Source: Madurella fahalii
Taxonomy: Eukaryota; Ascomycota; Sordariomycetes; Sordariales
DNA: 64,000 bases
Reading direction: 5' to 3'
NCBI GenBank assembly: GCA_029876055.1
Contig: CM056876.1
Location: 372,001 to 436,000 of the forward strand
Part shown: positions 43,979 through 55,806 of the stretch, in pieces
Position numbering within the stretch: position 1 is the first letter of the stretch
Layout: every line of letters begins with the position of its first letter
Position numbers and translations under genes: made by a program
The notes under the pieces: model-generated
Told to the model about the DNA's origin: nothing
Databases searched by the model: none
Seen by the model: only the letters and a program-made list of their open reading frames with translations

Positions 43979-44935
43979 ATGGCTAAAACCATCACCATCG
44001 TCGGCGCTACTGGCGCCCAAGGCAGAGGTGTCGCCACCGCCTTCCTCAACAACCCATCCTACCACGTCCGGGCTATCACCCGCAACCCATCCAGTCCTAG
44101 CGCCCAGGCCCTCGCCGCCCAAGGGGCCGAAGTCGTCCAAGCCGACCTCAACTCCCTCCCCTCCCTCAAATCCGCCTTTGCCGGCTCGCAGATCGTTTTC
44201 GGGGTGACCAACTTCTTCGAGCCCTTCACCACCTTCCAGAGCCCGGACAAAGCCATGGACGTGGAGGTTCAGCAGGGCATTAACCTTGCCCTCGCGGCCT
44301 CGCAGACTGAGGGTCTGGAGCACTACGTGTGGAGCACCCTCCCGGACATCCAGTCCATTTCCCAGGGCAAGTACGTCGTCCCGCATTTCGAGGGCAAGAG
44401 CCGCGTGGATCGGTACATCCGCGGTGAACTGCCCGAGTTGGCCGAGAAGACCACGTTTCTGTGGGTGACGTTTTACGCGGCCAACTACAAGTTCCCCATG
44501 TTCACGCCCATCTGGGTCCCCAGCGCCAGCCGGTACGTGCAACTCGGGAGTTATGCCGGGGAGACGCCCATTACGACGGTTGGGGATGTCGAGAAGAACA
44601 TTGGGCCGTTTGTGAAGGGCGTAGTTGAAGGAGGGGAAAAGGCTAGGGGCGAGATTGTGCTGGCGAGTGTAGGGGGGTATACGGCGAATGAGATGTTGCA
44701 GCTCTGGGCCAAGGTCAAGGGCACCGAGGCCACTTTTGCGCGAGTGGGAGGAGACGTGTATAGGGAGATTTGGCCGCTGTGGGGAGAGGAGATGGGAGTA
44801 ATGATGGAGTTTTGGGATGAGTACAAGGAGAGGAGTTGGATTGATGTTGAGGGAAGGAAGGTGCTGAAGAAGGAGGATCTGGGAATCACGGGACTGGAGG
44901 GCCTCGAAGAGGCATATAAAACGCTGGAGTTGTAA
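43979..44935 (+). CDS. NmrA-like family NAD(P)-binding protein
   Basis: Single exon, 318 aa. Atypical short-chain dehydrogenase fold: MAKTITIVGATGAQGRGVA carries the GxxGxxG of NmrA/HSCARG proteins, then VRAITRNPSSP (Arg for the phosphate of NADP), AEVVQADLNSLPSLKSAF (Asp at the adenine side) and FGVTNFF. LEHYVWSTLPDIQS lies where SDRs have the catalytic Ser/Tyr, but the YxxxK pair is not preserved, in keeping with NmrA proteins acting as redox or nitrogen sensors or as isoflavone-reductase-like enzymes. The 3' half has lower GC than the 5' half. Regulatory partner or substrate not deducible. Confidence 0.85.
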   Translation: MAKTITIVGATGAQGRGVATAFLNNPSYHVRAITRNPSSPSAQALAAQGAEVVQADLNSLPSLKSAFAGSQIVFGVTNFFEPFTTFQSPDKAMDVEVQQGINLALAASQTEGLEHYVWSTLPDIQSISQGKYVVPHFEGKSRVDRYIRGELPELAEKTTFLWVTFYAANYKFPMFTPIWVPSASRYVQLGSYAGETPITTVGDVEKNIGPFVKGVVEGGEKARGEIVLASVGGYTANEMLQLWAKVKGTEATFARVGGDVYREIWPLWGEEMGVMMEFWDEYKERSWIDVEGRKVLKKEDLGITGLEGLEEAYKTLEL

Positions 44936-45701
44936 ATCTAGTTTTGAGGAACGTATGAAGAGAAATTGTGGGGGACAAAAGGGAGCAGTACGGACACCTC
45001 CTGAATAGGAAAATAGAAATAAACACACCTCCCGCATGCTCCACCGAGGCAACCAAATCATCCCAAAGTCGAGCCGCGTGCTCATTCCATGACGCAAACG
45101 TGACAATCCCCAGCGTCAACATTGCCATACTAGACTTGCATTAACCCATTAATGGCACCAACCTTGCATGGAATCACACGTTAGAGTAGATCTATAGAAG
45201 TAATGGTGTTCGTGGGAGTCCTAGAGCAAGACCCGCTGAAGAGACTGTGGTCGTTGGTTAGGTGGCAGTGGCAGACAGTCCTGCCTGAGGGCGGGGCAGC
45301 CAACGGTTGTGACACCAAAAGGTCAGAGGCACACAGTTACTACATAGGGGACCAAGCCGGCATGGCTTCGGGTGCCGAGCTAATCCGGGGACGAACTGTC
45401 CTCGGTATAGAAAGGGCTCTGCTGTAAAGAAACCTGGCAGATGAAGCACACCTAGTGCCATGCGCGGATCCCAACACTGCAGCCGACTGATCTGGAAACC
45501 CTGCATATTTTCATGAAAATAGGTTGTGTGATCAACGACACTGCTGTCGACTTGTGGCATTAGGAGAGCCAGTGGAACCCGAAGAATAAGCACTGCGGTG
45601 CCGTATATGTACGAAAAGCGTGTAAGTTGCTAAGGAATGGAAGCTACCGGATACAAGGACAATTTCCATAAGCAGAGCACGATGGCCCCCTTTCGGTCTC
45701 G
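44936..45701. other. Convergent intergenic region
   Basis: Lies between the ends of two convergent genes (NmrA-like and GH115). No gene seen. Confidence 0.5.
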
Positions 45702-48700
45702 CTACTTGTTTAACCGACAGTCAGCGGCAGCGACACCCCCGGCACAAGTCCGATAGCTCTCAGGTGGGCCCAACTCGCTGTTCTTGACGCCGCCCACGTC
45801 TAGCACGATCTTGGTCAGCACCATGGTCGGGTTCAACAGCCACAACTTCAACTCGTGCGCACCAGGCTCCAGCCTCCCCAAATTCGAGTCGCGGATCCAG
45901 GCGTTGCGGATGACAGCCATGTCCCAGCCGGGCGGCTCACTACCAGCGTCGGACGAGTTGGGCGTCGGCTGTACGACGATGGGTGTCTTGCCGTCGATCG
46001 AGAGCGCGTACTTGTTCGCGTTCTCCGAGTCGGCATTTTCCGAGGCCGAGAGATACACTGTCGCCTTGGCCTGGGCGGCCGTGGAATACGTGTAGAAGCG
46101 GTAGACGAGGGCCGGGCCCTTGTCCACCGTCTGCACCGGCGCCGTCACGGGCCACAGCTTGACGCCCGCGAGCGTGCGGCCGTAATCTGGAATGACGGCG
46201 TAGCCGACCTCGGTGTTGTTGGTGCTTATCTCGACGAAGTGGTTGGCCTCGACGGAGACGATTCCGTTGGCCTCGATGTGGCCCTCAAACTCCTCGGGTG
46301 GTGCGGGCGTATTTTGTAGCGGGACGATGACGGTAACCGTGCTAGAGCCGGAGGAGATGGTGAGCTCAACGGCCGATCGGCCGGCGGGGGCCTTTGTCCA
46401 GTCGATGCCAACCACGGCACGCAGCTGCGATGGGCCAGCGTCAGTAAGGGAGCCGTCGCTGTTGGTGATGTTGGCAAAGGTGGCGTTAGCCTTGATGGTG
46501 TACTTGAGGCTGCCCCTAGCACGCAGAAAGACATCCACCCAGCGCTTCTCTGTGGGCGCCATAAACGGCGTCATGGGCAGCGTAGTGATCCTGCCGCCGC
46601 CACTGCTGCCGCTGCCCTGGATGCCAACGCCAAAGCCGCTGCCGCCACCTTGCAGCGTAGGCAGCCGTGGCATCGAGTTGGACGGCGGCTCCTGCCAATT
46701 ATTGTACCCGATATGTGTCTGGTCCATCATGTGGTTCCATTTGCCGCCGAGAATGGTGTCAAACTGCCTCTGGAGCGCCTTGTCGTCTTCGAAGGCGGCC
46801 CTCGCCCGGTCGGCCAGTTCGTTGGTGGCTAACCGCCTCTCGCTGGCATAGCGCCCACCGAGCGCGGCATTAGTGTAGATCTCGAAGACGTTCTTGCCGG
46901 CCCGCACGGGATGCAGCACCATCTGCCAGAAGGAGATCTTGGTCGGTTCGTCGGGTAGGCTGTTGTACGTCTCGGTGGCGGCCTCGAGCAAGTCGAGCCA
47001 CTCCTGGAAGTTCGTCTCCGCCTCGTCATATTCAGACGTGCTGAAACCGAACTGCGTGCTGAGGTCCTCGTATTTACGGCGCGCACAGAGTTTGCCGTAG
47101 GTGGTCATAATCTGGGCCGTCGCCTCGGCGATCTGGGGCGTGAACTGCTCAGCAGCCCAATTGATGAGATAGGCGCCCGTGTCCTCCGGGGTGCTGAACT
47201 TGGACATATCGTACGCCATGGCCATGAAGTGGTCAAGCGGTAGTTCCTATAGCCGCATATCAGTAAGGAAAGTCTTCCGGTTGGGCGAACAGAGGGCGCT
47301 TGCGGACACGAGGGTCGTCATACCAAGGCTTTCAGGTCGCCAACGTTGGCGATCCAGATGTTGCGGATGCCCCGATCGTATGCCAGGTGCATCTGCTCCC
47401 AAGTCTTCTGCAGCTGGATGGTGTTGATCCACTTGTAGTTACGCGGCGCGCCAACATAATCGAAGTGGTAATACATGCCAGCACCGCCCTTCCGGCTGTT
47501 CTCCTTCGCGGTCGGGATACGCCGAATGTTACCGCGATTGTCATCAGTCCACAGCAACGTCACGTCCTCACTGACGTCCATTCCTCTCTGCCAGTAGCCG
47601 GGCACCTCCTTGTACATGACCCAGGTCTGGGGGATCTCGCTGAGCGCCTTGCCCAGCGAGGTTGTGAGCGCCGACTGCTGCCACTTGATGACTTCCTCGA
47701 GGTTCCTAGAATTGAGGGTCGCCGACGCAGCATCACCGGACCCGCGCATGCCGAGCGTGTAGATAGTCTCCCAACTCTTGCTGCGGATAACGCCCTCAGT
47801 CATGAATCTCTGGATGTTGGCCTTGTTCCGGGTCCAGTCCCAGGGTTGGCAATAGCGGCTCTGCTCCGCGTCAGAGCGTGCCATAGGCTCGTGGTGGCTC
47901 GTGCCGACGAAGACGCCGTACGCATGAGCCTGCGGGCCATTCTCGGGGTCGTCCAAGTAGAACATTTTGCCCCACATGGCCGGCCAGAAGTAGTTGCCCT
48001 TGAGGCGTAGGAGCAGCTCTAAGACGTGGGCATAGAACGGCGCCGTGAACGAGTTGCCGCCGCTGCCGCTGGGGAAGCGCCCCTTGACCCAGTTCGAGAG
48101 CGCGGGCGCCTCGTCGTTGATAAAGAGGCCACGGTACTTAACGGATGGCGGACCGTAAACTTTGGAGACGGTGGGTGCGAAGATATACTGGCGCTTCTTG
48201 GGCGGGACGTCTGCCCAAAAGTGCCAGGGCGAGACACCAATCTGTTGCGAGATGTCGTAGATACCGAAGATGGTGCCGCGGACGTCGCTGCCGGCAATGG
48301 CGAGCGCAATGGGCTCGCCACTGGCACCGGTCACAACCTGCGAGGCGTACGCCTCCCACTTTCCCTTGATAGCGGAGTCGTCGAGCTGTCCGGCCTTGAC
48401 GAGCTGGTCAATGAGCACGGAGCTGCCGAGTGTGCCGACAATGATGGCTGGCGCATCGCCACTCTTGGGAAGGGTAGTTGCGGTGGAGACGGTGGCGTTC
48501 TTACCGAGGACGCGGCCGAAGTCCACGGCGAGGTCCCTGGCGGCTCGGACGGCGGGGCCCAGCTCGTTGGCAGAGATGAGGATAGTGGGCGGGGCGGCCG
48601 GGGCGGCAAGTTGCAGGCCGTTCTGGCCGTCGGCCTTGTCCGCGAATGTAAAGGTGGTGCCGGCCTGGGCCGCTGCCCCGATGCAGAGGCTGGCGAGGCA

Positions 48701-48730
48701 CGCGGCCGCGATACGTTTGATGCCTACCAT
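45702..48730 (-). CDS. Glycoside hydrolase family 115 (xylan alpha-1,2-glucuronidase)
   Basis: Secreted enzyme that removes (4-O-methyl-)glucuronic acid side chains from glucuronoxylan. Exons 48730-47324 and 47246-45702 (983 aa), intron 47247-47323 with GTATGA and a TATAG acceptor. Residues 1-23 form a signal peptide (ACLASLCIGAAAQA). GH115 landmarks: AIAGSDVRGTIFGIYDIS, SPWHFWADVPPKK, KYRGLFINDEAPALSNW, LKGNYFWPAMW, GVFVGTSHHEPMARS, VTLLWTDDNRGNIRRIP, GGAGMYYHFDYVGAPRNYKW and IWIANVGDLK. After the intron: the helical domain (ELPLDHFMAMAYDMSKF...) and a C-terminal beta-rich domain. The total length is normal for the family. The neighbours at some distance (sugar permease, AA11) are also carbohydrate-related, but there is no tight cluster. 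Confidence 0.93.
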
Positions 48731-50563
48731 TGCGGGCCGTTAGCGACAGGCTCACTCATCGGTTGGTGTAAAATGGTACGGCTGGGTCCCGTCTTCAAGG
48801 AGTCGCTCCTCCGGAGGCAGATCCTACCGTTCCTTTGTACGCGCAGCCATGCCCACGGCACTGCCTAGCCGGACGCCGCAGCGCATTTCGACCTTCACTA
48901 TGGATAGTAGTTCGTCCCATTATCGGCTGGATCAGAACTACCACCCCGCTTGGCTGATCAATCACGGCGCCGCCAAGACGGGCGAACTGCACGGAACAAT
49001 CATCCCCGTATCGGCTCAGCTGAAAGTGCTACTAGGCAGCAAAGCATTAATACCGCCGGCACATTCAGCCATTTATTGTGTTGTGAACATTAGTAGATCA
49101 CGTTTCTCAGTGCCACCGGTCCGGACAAGCAATTGGTGGATTCAGGGGCAATTTTTCCATGAGTAGAAATGGTGATCTGTTGATGGCACAGGAGATGCAC
49201 CTTGCTCCGTAGGCTTGGGGAGAGGAATGAAGCATGGAAGCCAGAACTAGGGCCGAGGCGAGGCAACACAACGGCCGTAGTATGTACAATCTTGAACTCC
49301 TAGCCTAGGTAGCTAGCTTGTCCCTATGGTGAGGCTTGCGGGCTTCCCGGCGTAGTTTCAACTACCCTTAATCTATGGACCTCCGGTGATCGCCGTCCAA
49401 GTTTTTTGGTCCCTCCAATGACTGTCTATTTCTCGACAATACATTCCATAAATAACTAATCACTAACGAAAACTGGATCATCAACGCAGCGTATTGCGTT
49501 TAAAAAGATCCCTTCTCTCTGCATCCATTACCGAATTACCTCTTATACTTGAATATCGCCCCAAGGACATGCAAGGTTCTTGGCACGTACCTAGGGTTTT
49601 TTTCGGATACGTCGGCCCTTGACATCATGTACGTCGCATCTTGCCCGATTTCGATTCCAAATATGCTCTCCGAACTCCAACCACTGCCTCTTGCTTATCC
49701 AGCTCGCCGGGCCACGGTACTAGCATTCTGAAGGGAAGAGGCGCGCCTTACGATTTTTCCTACCCGGCTTATCGAATTCATCAACCACTCTCACCGCATA
49801 AACTTCTCGCTTCTTGCACTTGAGAACTTTCCTGATCAAGGGTCATGACAAGGTGTAAGTCAGAACACCCAAGGCAGCCTCCATCATGTGAGAATCCAGA
49901 GGCCGGTATATGGAATACTGGTACGTTTTCCTGTTTGCACTGATCTCCAATCTACCTATGCATGACATACGCGAAACCAAGCAGGCTACGGGCCAACGAG
50001 CGGCAAAGGTCTACATGGATATGGAGCCACTGAGGGGAAAAAGACAATCATAGGAATAGGAGATGCTAACATTGCTACCGCTGAACTCGGATGAATGTGG
50101 CCATGGAAAGGGTGACTTAAACGCGTTTGCCACCCTCGGCGAGTTTGGTCGCCCGGATCGCGTTCGAATTGCCATCGCCTGTTTACGTCCGTTATTGTTT
50201 CTCATCATCGGTGAGCATGGTTTTACTTGCGTACGAGTCCGATTTAATGTGGGTGTGATAGGGGTTAGACAGGGAGATAGATGTACCGTTGAAATTAGGT
50301 TATTATTGCAGTACTGTACAATAAAAAAGGAAACAAAGGAAGAAAAAAAAAAAAAAGAAGGCAGAGAACAGGAGTGTCTCGGGATCTACTAGCAACCCAT
50401 CCGTCCCGGTTTCACCCACTAATTTAGTAGTACATGCACCCATCAACGTGCGTGGGGATGATATAGCGGCCAACGACAAATTCGATCATCCACAGCCGCC
50501 CGCAAGAGCCCCGTCCACCACACAGTGTCGCCAAAGGTGCCCATCAAACCCAACACTGCCGCC
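48731..50563. other. Long intergenic region
   Basis: Upstream region of GH115 and 3' flank of the TAP-like hydrolase gene. Holds an A-rich tract near 50340-50357. ORFs here are short and not family-like. Confidence 0.45.
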
Positions 50564-52411
50564 TCATTCAACGCTAGGACGCAAACTGCGGCACTCGTTG
50601 TGCGGAATTTGGGGTTTACAGTCCGTCTCACAAACCGTCCCGTTATTAGGGACCCTGCCCGTGTTGAAATACTCGCGCACAATGCCAATGGTACACTCAC
50701 TCTCCGAAGCCAGGAGCGCGCAGTGCCCATATCCCTCCTGCACCACCACCGAGGACCCTTTGTGCACCTGCGAGAGCGCCCAAGCGTTCGCCAGTGGGGT
50801 TGCGTTGTCAACGCGCGTCGAAAGGATCAGCAGCGGCGCGGCAGGGGTGCTATTGCTCGCCCGCGGGTCGGGCGCGGGACTGCCCCAGGGGCCGTGGAAC
50901 GCGTAAGGAGGCGCAAACTCCCAGTTGGCGCAAGACATTGGAATCCGCGCCCAGGGCGCGCCTGCGGTCGGGGATTGTTGCACAAGGCGTGAGCTGAGGT
51001 CGCGCGCCCAAGAGAGGTTGCGCTGGCCTGCCGCGGCGTACGAGTCGCCGCAGAGGACCCCCGGCGTAGCCTCATTCCCCCAGGTGTACCGCTGAGGTGG
51101 GGAGGTCTCGTCGACCTCTGCGCAAAGGGATGATTGGGAGTTGCCTCCGAAGAAATCCTCGTAGTTCTCTGCCAGGAGGTTCGCGAGCACTCGGGCTAGT
51201 TGCTCGTATGTTGTGATTGGGTCATACAAGTTAACACGGATGAACTCGCGGACAATAAACGAGGTTAGGACGTTGACCCGGCCGTTTCGCGGGACCGATA
51301 TGGGCGCCTCATCGAGGGATTGGATGAGAGCGTCGACGCGCCGTCTCAGGTCAGCGCCATTTCTGTCCTGCGGTTGGCGAAGCGGGCAGGCTTCACCGGC
51401 GTCGAAGCAGGTCCGGTAAAAATTATCCACCGCTTCCTCGATGTCGTTCAAGTTCTTCAGCCAAGCCTACAGACCACAACGGTTAGCGCTCCATCGCAAC
51501 TGACCTCACACGCCCCCAAAGGAGGTACTTACCCCGGCCGTATAATCCTCTGCGTCCACAATCCCGTCCACCACCATCCGGCCCACCCGTCCCGGGAACA
51601 TACTCGCGAATGTATTCCCGAGGTGCGAGCCATATGAGAAACCCAAGTATTGCAGCCTCGGCGTCTCCGCAGCCCTCTTCATCCCCGGCGCCTTACTCCT
51701 CGCCTCTTCCGCTCGCTCCACAATCTCTAGCATATCCCTTGCCACCGACGCAGTGGACATGTGCAGGAAAATGCTCCCGCCTTCCTGCCCCGCCGTCCGC
51801 TCCGCACACAGCTTCTGGGTGGCCTCGGCCACGGCGAATTTCATGTTCACCCCCAGCTCCGTCGTCACGTCCGGCATCCTCTCGTACTGCAGCGCGTGCA
51901 GACTCCGCTCGAACTCATTCTCGAAGCACATTGCGCTGGGGGTGCTCTTGCCGACCCCGCGCGGGTCGAACCCGATAATGTCGAAATGCCGCACCCCGGG
52001 GGTGTCGGTGAGCATCTGGATGCTCGGGCCGTAGGCGAGAGCCATGTCAGTGCCGGATCCGCCGGGGCCGCCCGGGTTGAGCAGAATGGGCCCGCCGTAC
52101 GACGGATCCGTCACGGGCACCGCGGCGGGGAGGGTGACAATGGCGATGGCGGCATGGGCCTCCGACGATGAGTTGGTGTACCGTCCTGGAACGCTGCGAG
52201 TGTGCTTGGACCAGTCTAGCGGCACGAGGAGACGGGCACATTTGAACATGGTGAAGCAGTCATGGTATTGGAGGTCGTGTGTAGGTGTGATGGCGGACCA
52301 ATCGAAGGACTCGGACTGGCGGGGGCGGATGGGAGGCAGGAAGGCTGCAGCTGGAGAAGAGAACAGGAGAGCGGTGGACCAGATGGTCCATGGGATGATG
52401 GTGGGTTTCAT
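50564..52411 (-). CDS. Secreted TAP-like alpha/beta hydrolase (tripeptidyl aminopeptidase type, S33)
   Basis: Exons 52411-51533 and 51466-50564 (593 aa); intron 51467-51532 with GTAAGT. Signal peptide residues 1-24 (ALLFSSPAAAF). Alpha/beta-hydrolase core: PILLNPGGPGGSG (oxyanion-hole loop), HFDIIGFDPRGVGKS, nucleophile elbow GFSYGS with Ser259; Asp513 in STRVDNATPLANAW and His541 in GYGHCAL complete the triad. The segment after about residue 500 is the TAP-like C-terminal domain of Streptomyces tripeptidyl aminopeptidases. Several Cys pairs fit a secreted, disulfide-bonded protein. Probably releases short peptides from N-termini of extracellular peptides; an esterase role cannot be excluded. 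Confidence 0.85.
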
Positions 52412-54704
52412 GGTGGGAGTTAAGAGAGGGGAAGGACAAAGAGGCGTAGCTCGAGGATGGTGGATGGGAGCAGGAAGCTTGTGGACCTCAGCAGTCTCAA
52501 TTTCTAACTCGGGGCGTCTGAAAGCATAAATACTCGAGTGTATGAGAGTTTACATGTGCCGCGAACCCGTGTGTGCCAAACAAGTAACGAGGCTGATGAG
52601 CGATGGCTTGTCTAGGGATTCATAACCATGTGCGTCCGCGTAACAGATCCCGTGCCGCCAATTGGCTCAACCCTGCCGTGTAGAAGTCGATGTGTTAGCT
52701 GAAGAATGTAACAGCTGGAGCAGGCTACTGTAACAAAACCGGATCTACACGACACTAGTTTACCCAAGCTATCATAATTGAGATCGTCTATGCGGGTTAA
52801 GATGACTGCAGGTTGTGCAACAAGGTAAAAGATCCTGCCCATGACGTTTAGTAAGATATTGCAGGGATCTAATCCTGGATTGGACGGCAAGAAGCTCGGT
52901 GCACAGCCCCGTAACCGCGTCAAAGCCGGGCTCTACAAAGCTGCATATAACTACCTACCAGGTGCGATTGTCCCTTATTGCAAATAAGAATTTCTTGTCC
53001 GTAAGTACTGTACCTGGTGCTTTTTATGCTCACCTGGTCGAGTGTTAGCGGGAAAGCGCCTAAAAGGGCGCTTAGCCGGGGCTTGCTTCTCTCCTCTTAA
53101 GTGCCGGAACACGTTCGGAAGGATTTAACGTTACACAGTGGTTGAGTCCGAGGATCTTCGGTAAGTTTGTACATACAGCCCTGGTCACCGTAAAGAGGCT
53201 GTAGGAAGTCAGCCCCGGACTCGCCTGCCTACGACGTAATAAATTAGGAGGGTGACACGTCGCGCACCGCCACCCTCGCTGTCCAATCGCTGAGCAACAG
53301 GGGCAGCTCAGGAGCCCTCGAAAAGGACGGCATGCCCCAAGCTTCGTTGCACTGATTTTGATACACGCCAATTCACCTCGAGGAGGGTGATTGAAAGAGG
53401 CATGCGGCAATTCCGCACGGGACTAACACCGCTCAAGAAGCAACACCCATATGTGGACGGGATGATATGTGTCGCTGATCTCACCTTCGAACCCACAACG
53501 TGGCAAAATCGTCGCCTATCTGTCACTCCATCGGACGCTAAGTCGATGTTATGGCATGTAGTGCACAGTACAGAGCAAACCATTCGCGGTGATTCGACCC
53601 TCGGGTAGTACTTATCAACAAATGACTAGCAGCGGAGATGCACGAGGATTCCCCCAGGCTTAGCGGGCGCTGAGAGTCGGGCAACCTGCGAGGCAGACCG
53701 CGGATTGGCGAGGCGGACTGCACATTGGTTTGGGGGACTTTGGCTGTAAGAGACCCCGAGGACATTCGGCTGCCAAAACTGGGTACCCACCGGATTGGAG
53801 ACGTTAGAGGACGAGGATTTGTTGCATGCCCACTCCGTCCCAGAAGAGCGGGCAGGCGGAATTAAAACGGCGTAGGGAGGACCTGGAGGCGTTTACTTAG
53901 CGCTTCATCTTTGTTTGCCTTACATTTCAAGATCTTCGTTAACATCCGCTTCCTCAGCATAGGTACCTTACTTTTCCATAATTTCTTTACACAGTTAGGC
54001 TCTACCAGAGTTGGCTCCGAGAACAAGACAGTGCCTTTGGGTACTCCCACTACATACGCAAGTCCGAGCCCGCCGTCTCTTAGGCCAGAATAGCATGCAC
54101 AGTGGTTGCATCGTAATATAGCACACTCTTCCTCAAAAGATTGGCATGAGCGAAGCGGATATCATGAGTGTCAAGCAGCCGACCTCGGCATTTCAGTTAA
54201 CTATACGCTCTACAATAATGAGAATGGTGGGAGTGACTTGGATGCAACTAAGATCAGGCTGGCGCCTAAAAAAATAATAAAGGAACAAAAGAACAAAGGA
54301 ACCTGAAACTCATTACCCAGCACGCTTCCTTTGCCTGGAACTGCTGGTTCCACTTGAAAGAAACTCTCCATCTTATTTCGCAGACTGCAATGTATCCTCC
54401 TGTCGAGAGCAAAGCACTGGGCTAGACGGCTTGGGGCCACAGAATCATACATCTGCTTTATGCAAGGAAAACGCTACATTACAAAGACCCCCGTGAGATA
54501 GTACACTGATAGCTACCTCGTATTTTTGCAAGCCTCAAACAATACCTGATCCTTTCCATTAATGACAAGGCAGGTATTGACTCCCTAGGTACCGGGGGCG
54601 GCATTAATTATTCTTCTTTCTTCCTACACCGCTTTACCCAAGATAGGGTGTGCCGGACCTTCTACTGCTAAATACATAGGAAAAACCGTGCTACAATAGC
54701 CGGG
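52412..54704. other. Long intergenic region, no supported gene
   Basis: About 2.3 kb without a gene I can support. The nearest 150 bases to 52412 form the upstream region of the hydrolase. ORFs at 53072-53608 and 54106-54306 lack family features. TA-rich patches at 54480-54700 border the LINE fragment. Confidence 0.45.
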
Positions 54705-55665
54705 TGAAAAACCTATATCAACAAGTAATAGGAAACAACACTAATAGACGCCAGTTAGTTGCAAAAGAAAGGAAGGCCTTATACAAGGCCCTGAAGACTT
54801 TCAGTCTTCGGCTTCGGATTCGTCCACTACCTCCTCCTCTTCCTCAGCCTCTTCGGCTTCCAGTTCTAGCCGTCGGGCTAGGCTGTACTCCATCAAACGG
54901 CCCGAATCCATCAGCCAGCCTAAAACCCTCCTTAACAGCCTGAGGTTCCGGGAGCTCTGGCCCTGTAATACAAGGCTGAGGTCCCGGTGAGTTCGAATTT
55001 CTGTCCTTGGCCAAGTCCTAGGCTTCGGTGGTATCGGGCACCACACAACAAGGTGCTCTACTGTTTCCCGGCCCTCCCCACAGCCACAGTAGGGAGTAGG
55101 GAGGTTTGGAACTCCCTGCCGAAAAAGGAAGTCCCGGAGGCCGATAGCTCCCGTTCGGGCTTGCACTAGTAGGGAGCTCTGGGCTTTAGTAAGGTCCTGG
55201 TGCTTTCGAAGAGCCTTATTGGTAAAAAGTAACTCAGGAGGGTCTTCATCAGCCAATCTAGTAGGCCGATTTCTAACCTCCTTTTTCCAACGTATTTCCC
55301 AAGCCCTACCTAATGCCTCTTCGGCCATAAGCCTCTGATCTAACCCCTGGCTCTGATTCTGGTCCTGGCCCTGACCCTGGGTCTGGGCTTGGCCTACCCA
55401 CTGGTTGATGGTAATAGCGGCTTTTTCTGATATTGTCGGCTGTTGTGGTAACGGAGCTCTACGGCCTCGCCTTCGTCTCTGGAATCTCCTATATAGCCTG
55501 TTGCAAGCCTCTTGGATCAAGGAGCTTGGTGGGCGCCTTGGGGCCTCTCGGCCCTGCCCAGCTTGTAGAGTGGGGGTCTGTAGCCGAGTTTCGAAGTCGG
55601 CGAGTCTCTTGTTGAGATATAGATCCAGCGGTGGCACCCAAGTCTCTGTCTCTAGGTTGCGGCAT
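54705..55665 (-). mobile_element. 5'-truncated Tad-like LINE (non-LTR retrotransposon) fragment
   Basis: Holds an open 278-codon frame (54801-55637, minus strand) matching the C-terminal region of Tad/I-clade ORF2: VPPL-like DLYLNKRLADFETRL, a RNase H-like part (SEKAAITINQWVGQ), LLVQARTGAIGLRDFLFRQG, the zinc-knuckle-like CGCGEGRETVEHLVVWCP, and an acidic tail. The frame is uninterrupted, unlike the Fot1-like element, so it either escaped RIP or arrived later. A short relative lies at 40990-41297. Confidence 0.75.
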
Positions 55666-55806
55666 TAATTATGGCACTTCGGGGTTTGAGGAATTCCAGG
55701 TCACGACGACAGCCCCATAGAGGACCAATGTTATAACAAATCTCCATTCCGCTTTTCTCTAATCCGTCGCTCTCAAGGGAGAGCGCTCAATGAGGCGACT
55801 TCTGAC

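Noticed and set aside
43928..45106. 392-codon minus-strand ORF
   Set aside because: Lies antisense to the clear NmrA-like gene and has no family features; caused by GC-rich third positions.
47300..48868. Plus-strand ORFs of 236 and 280 codons
   Set aside because: Antisense to the GH115 gene, which has full family conservation.
51610..52529. Plus-strand ORFs opposite the TAP-like hydrolase
   Set aside because: No family features; the opposite strand has signal peptide and catalytic triad.
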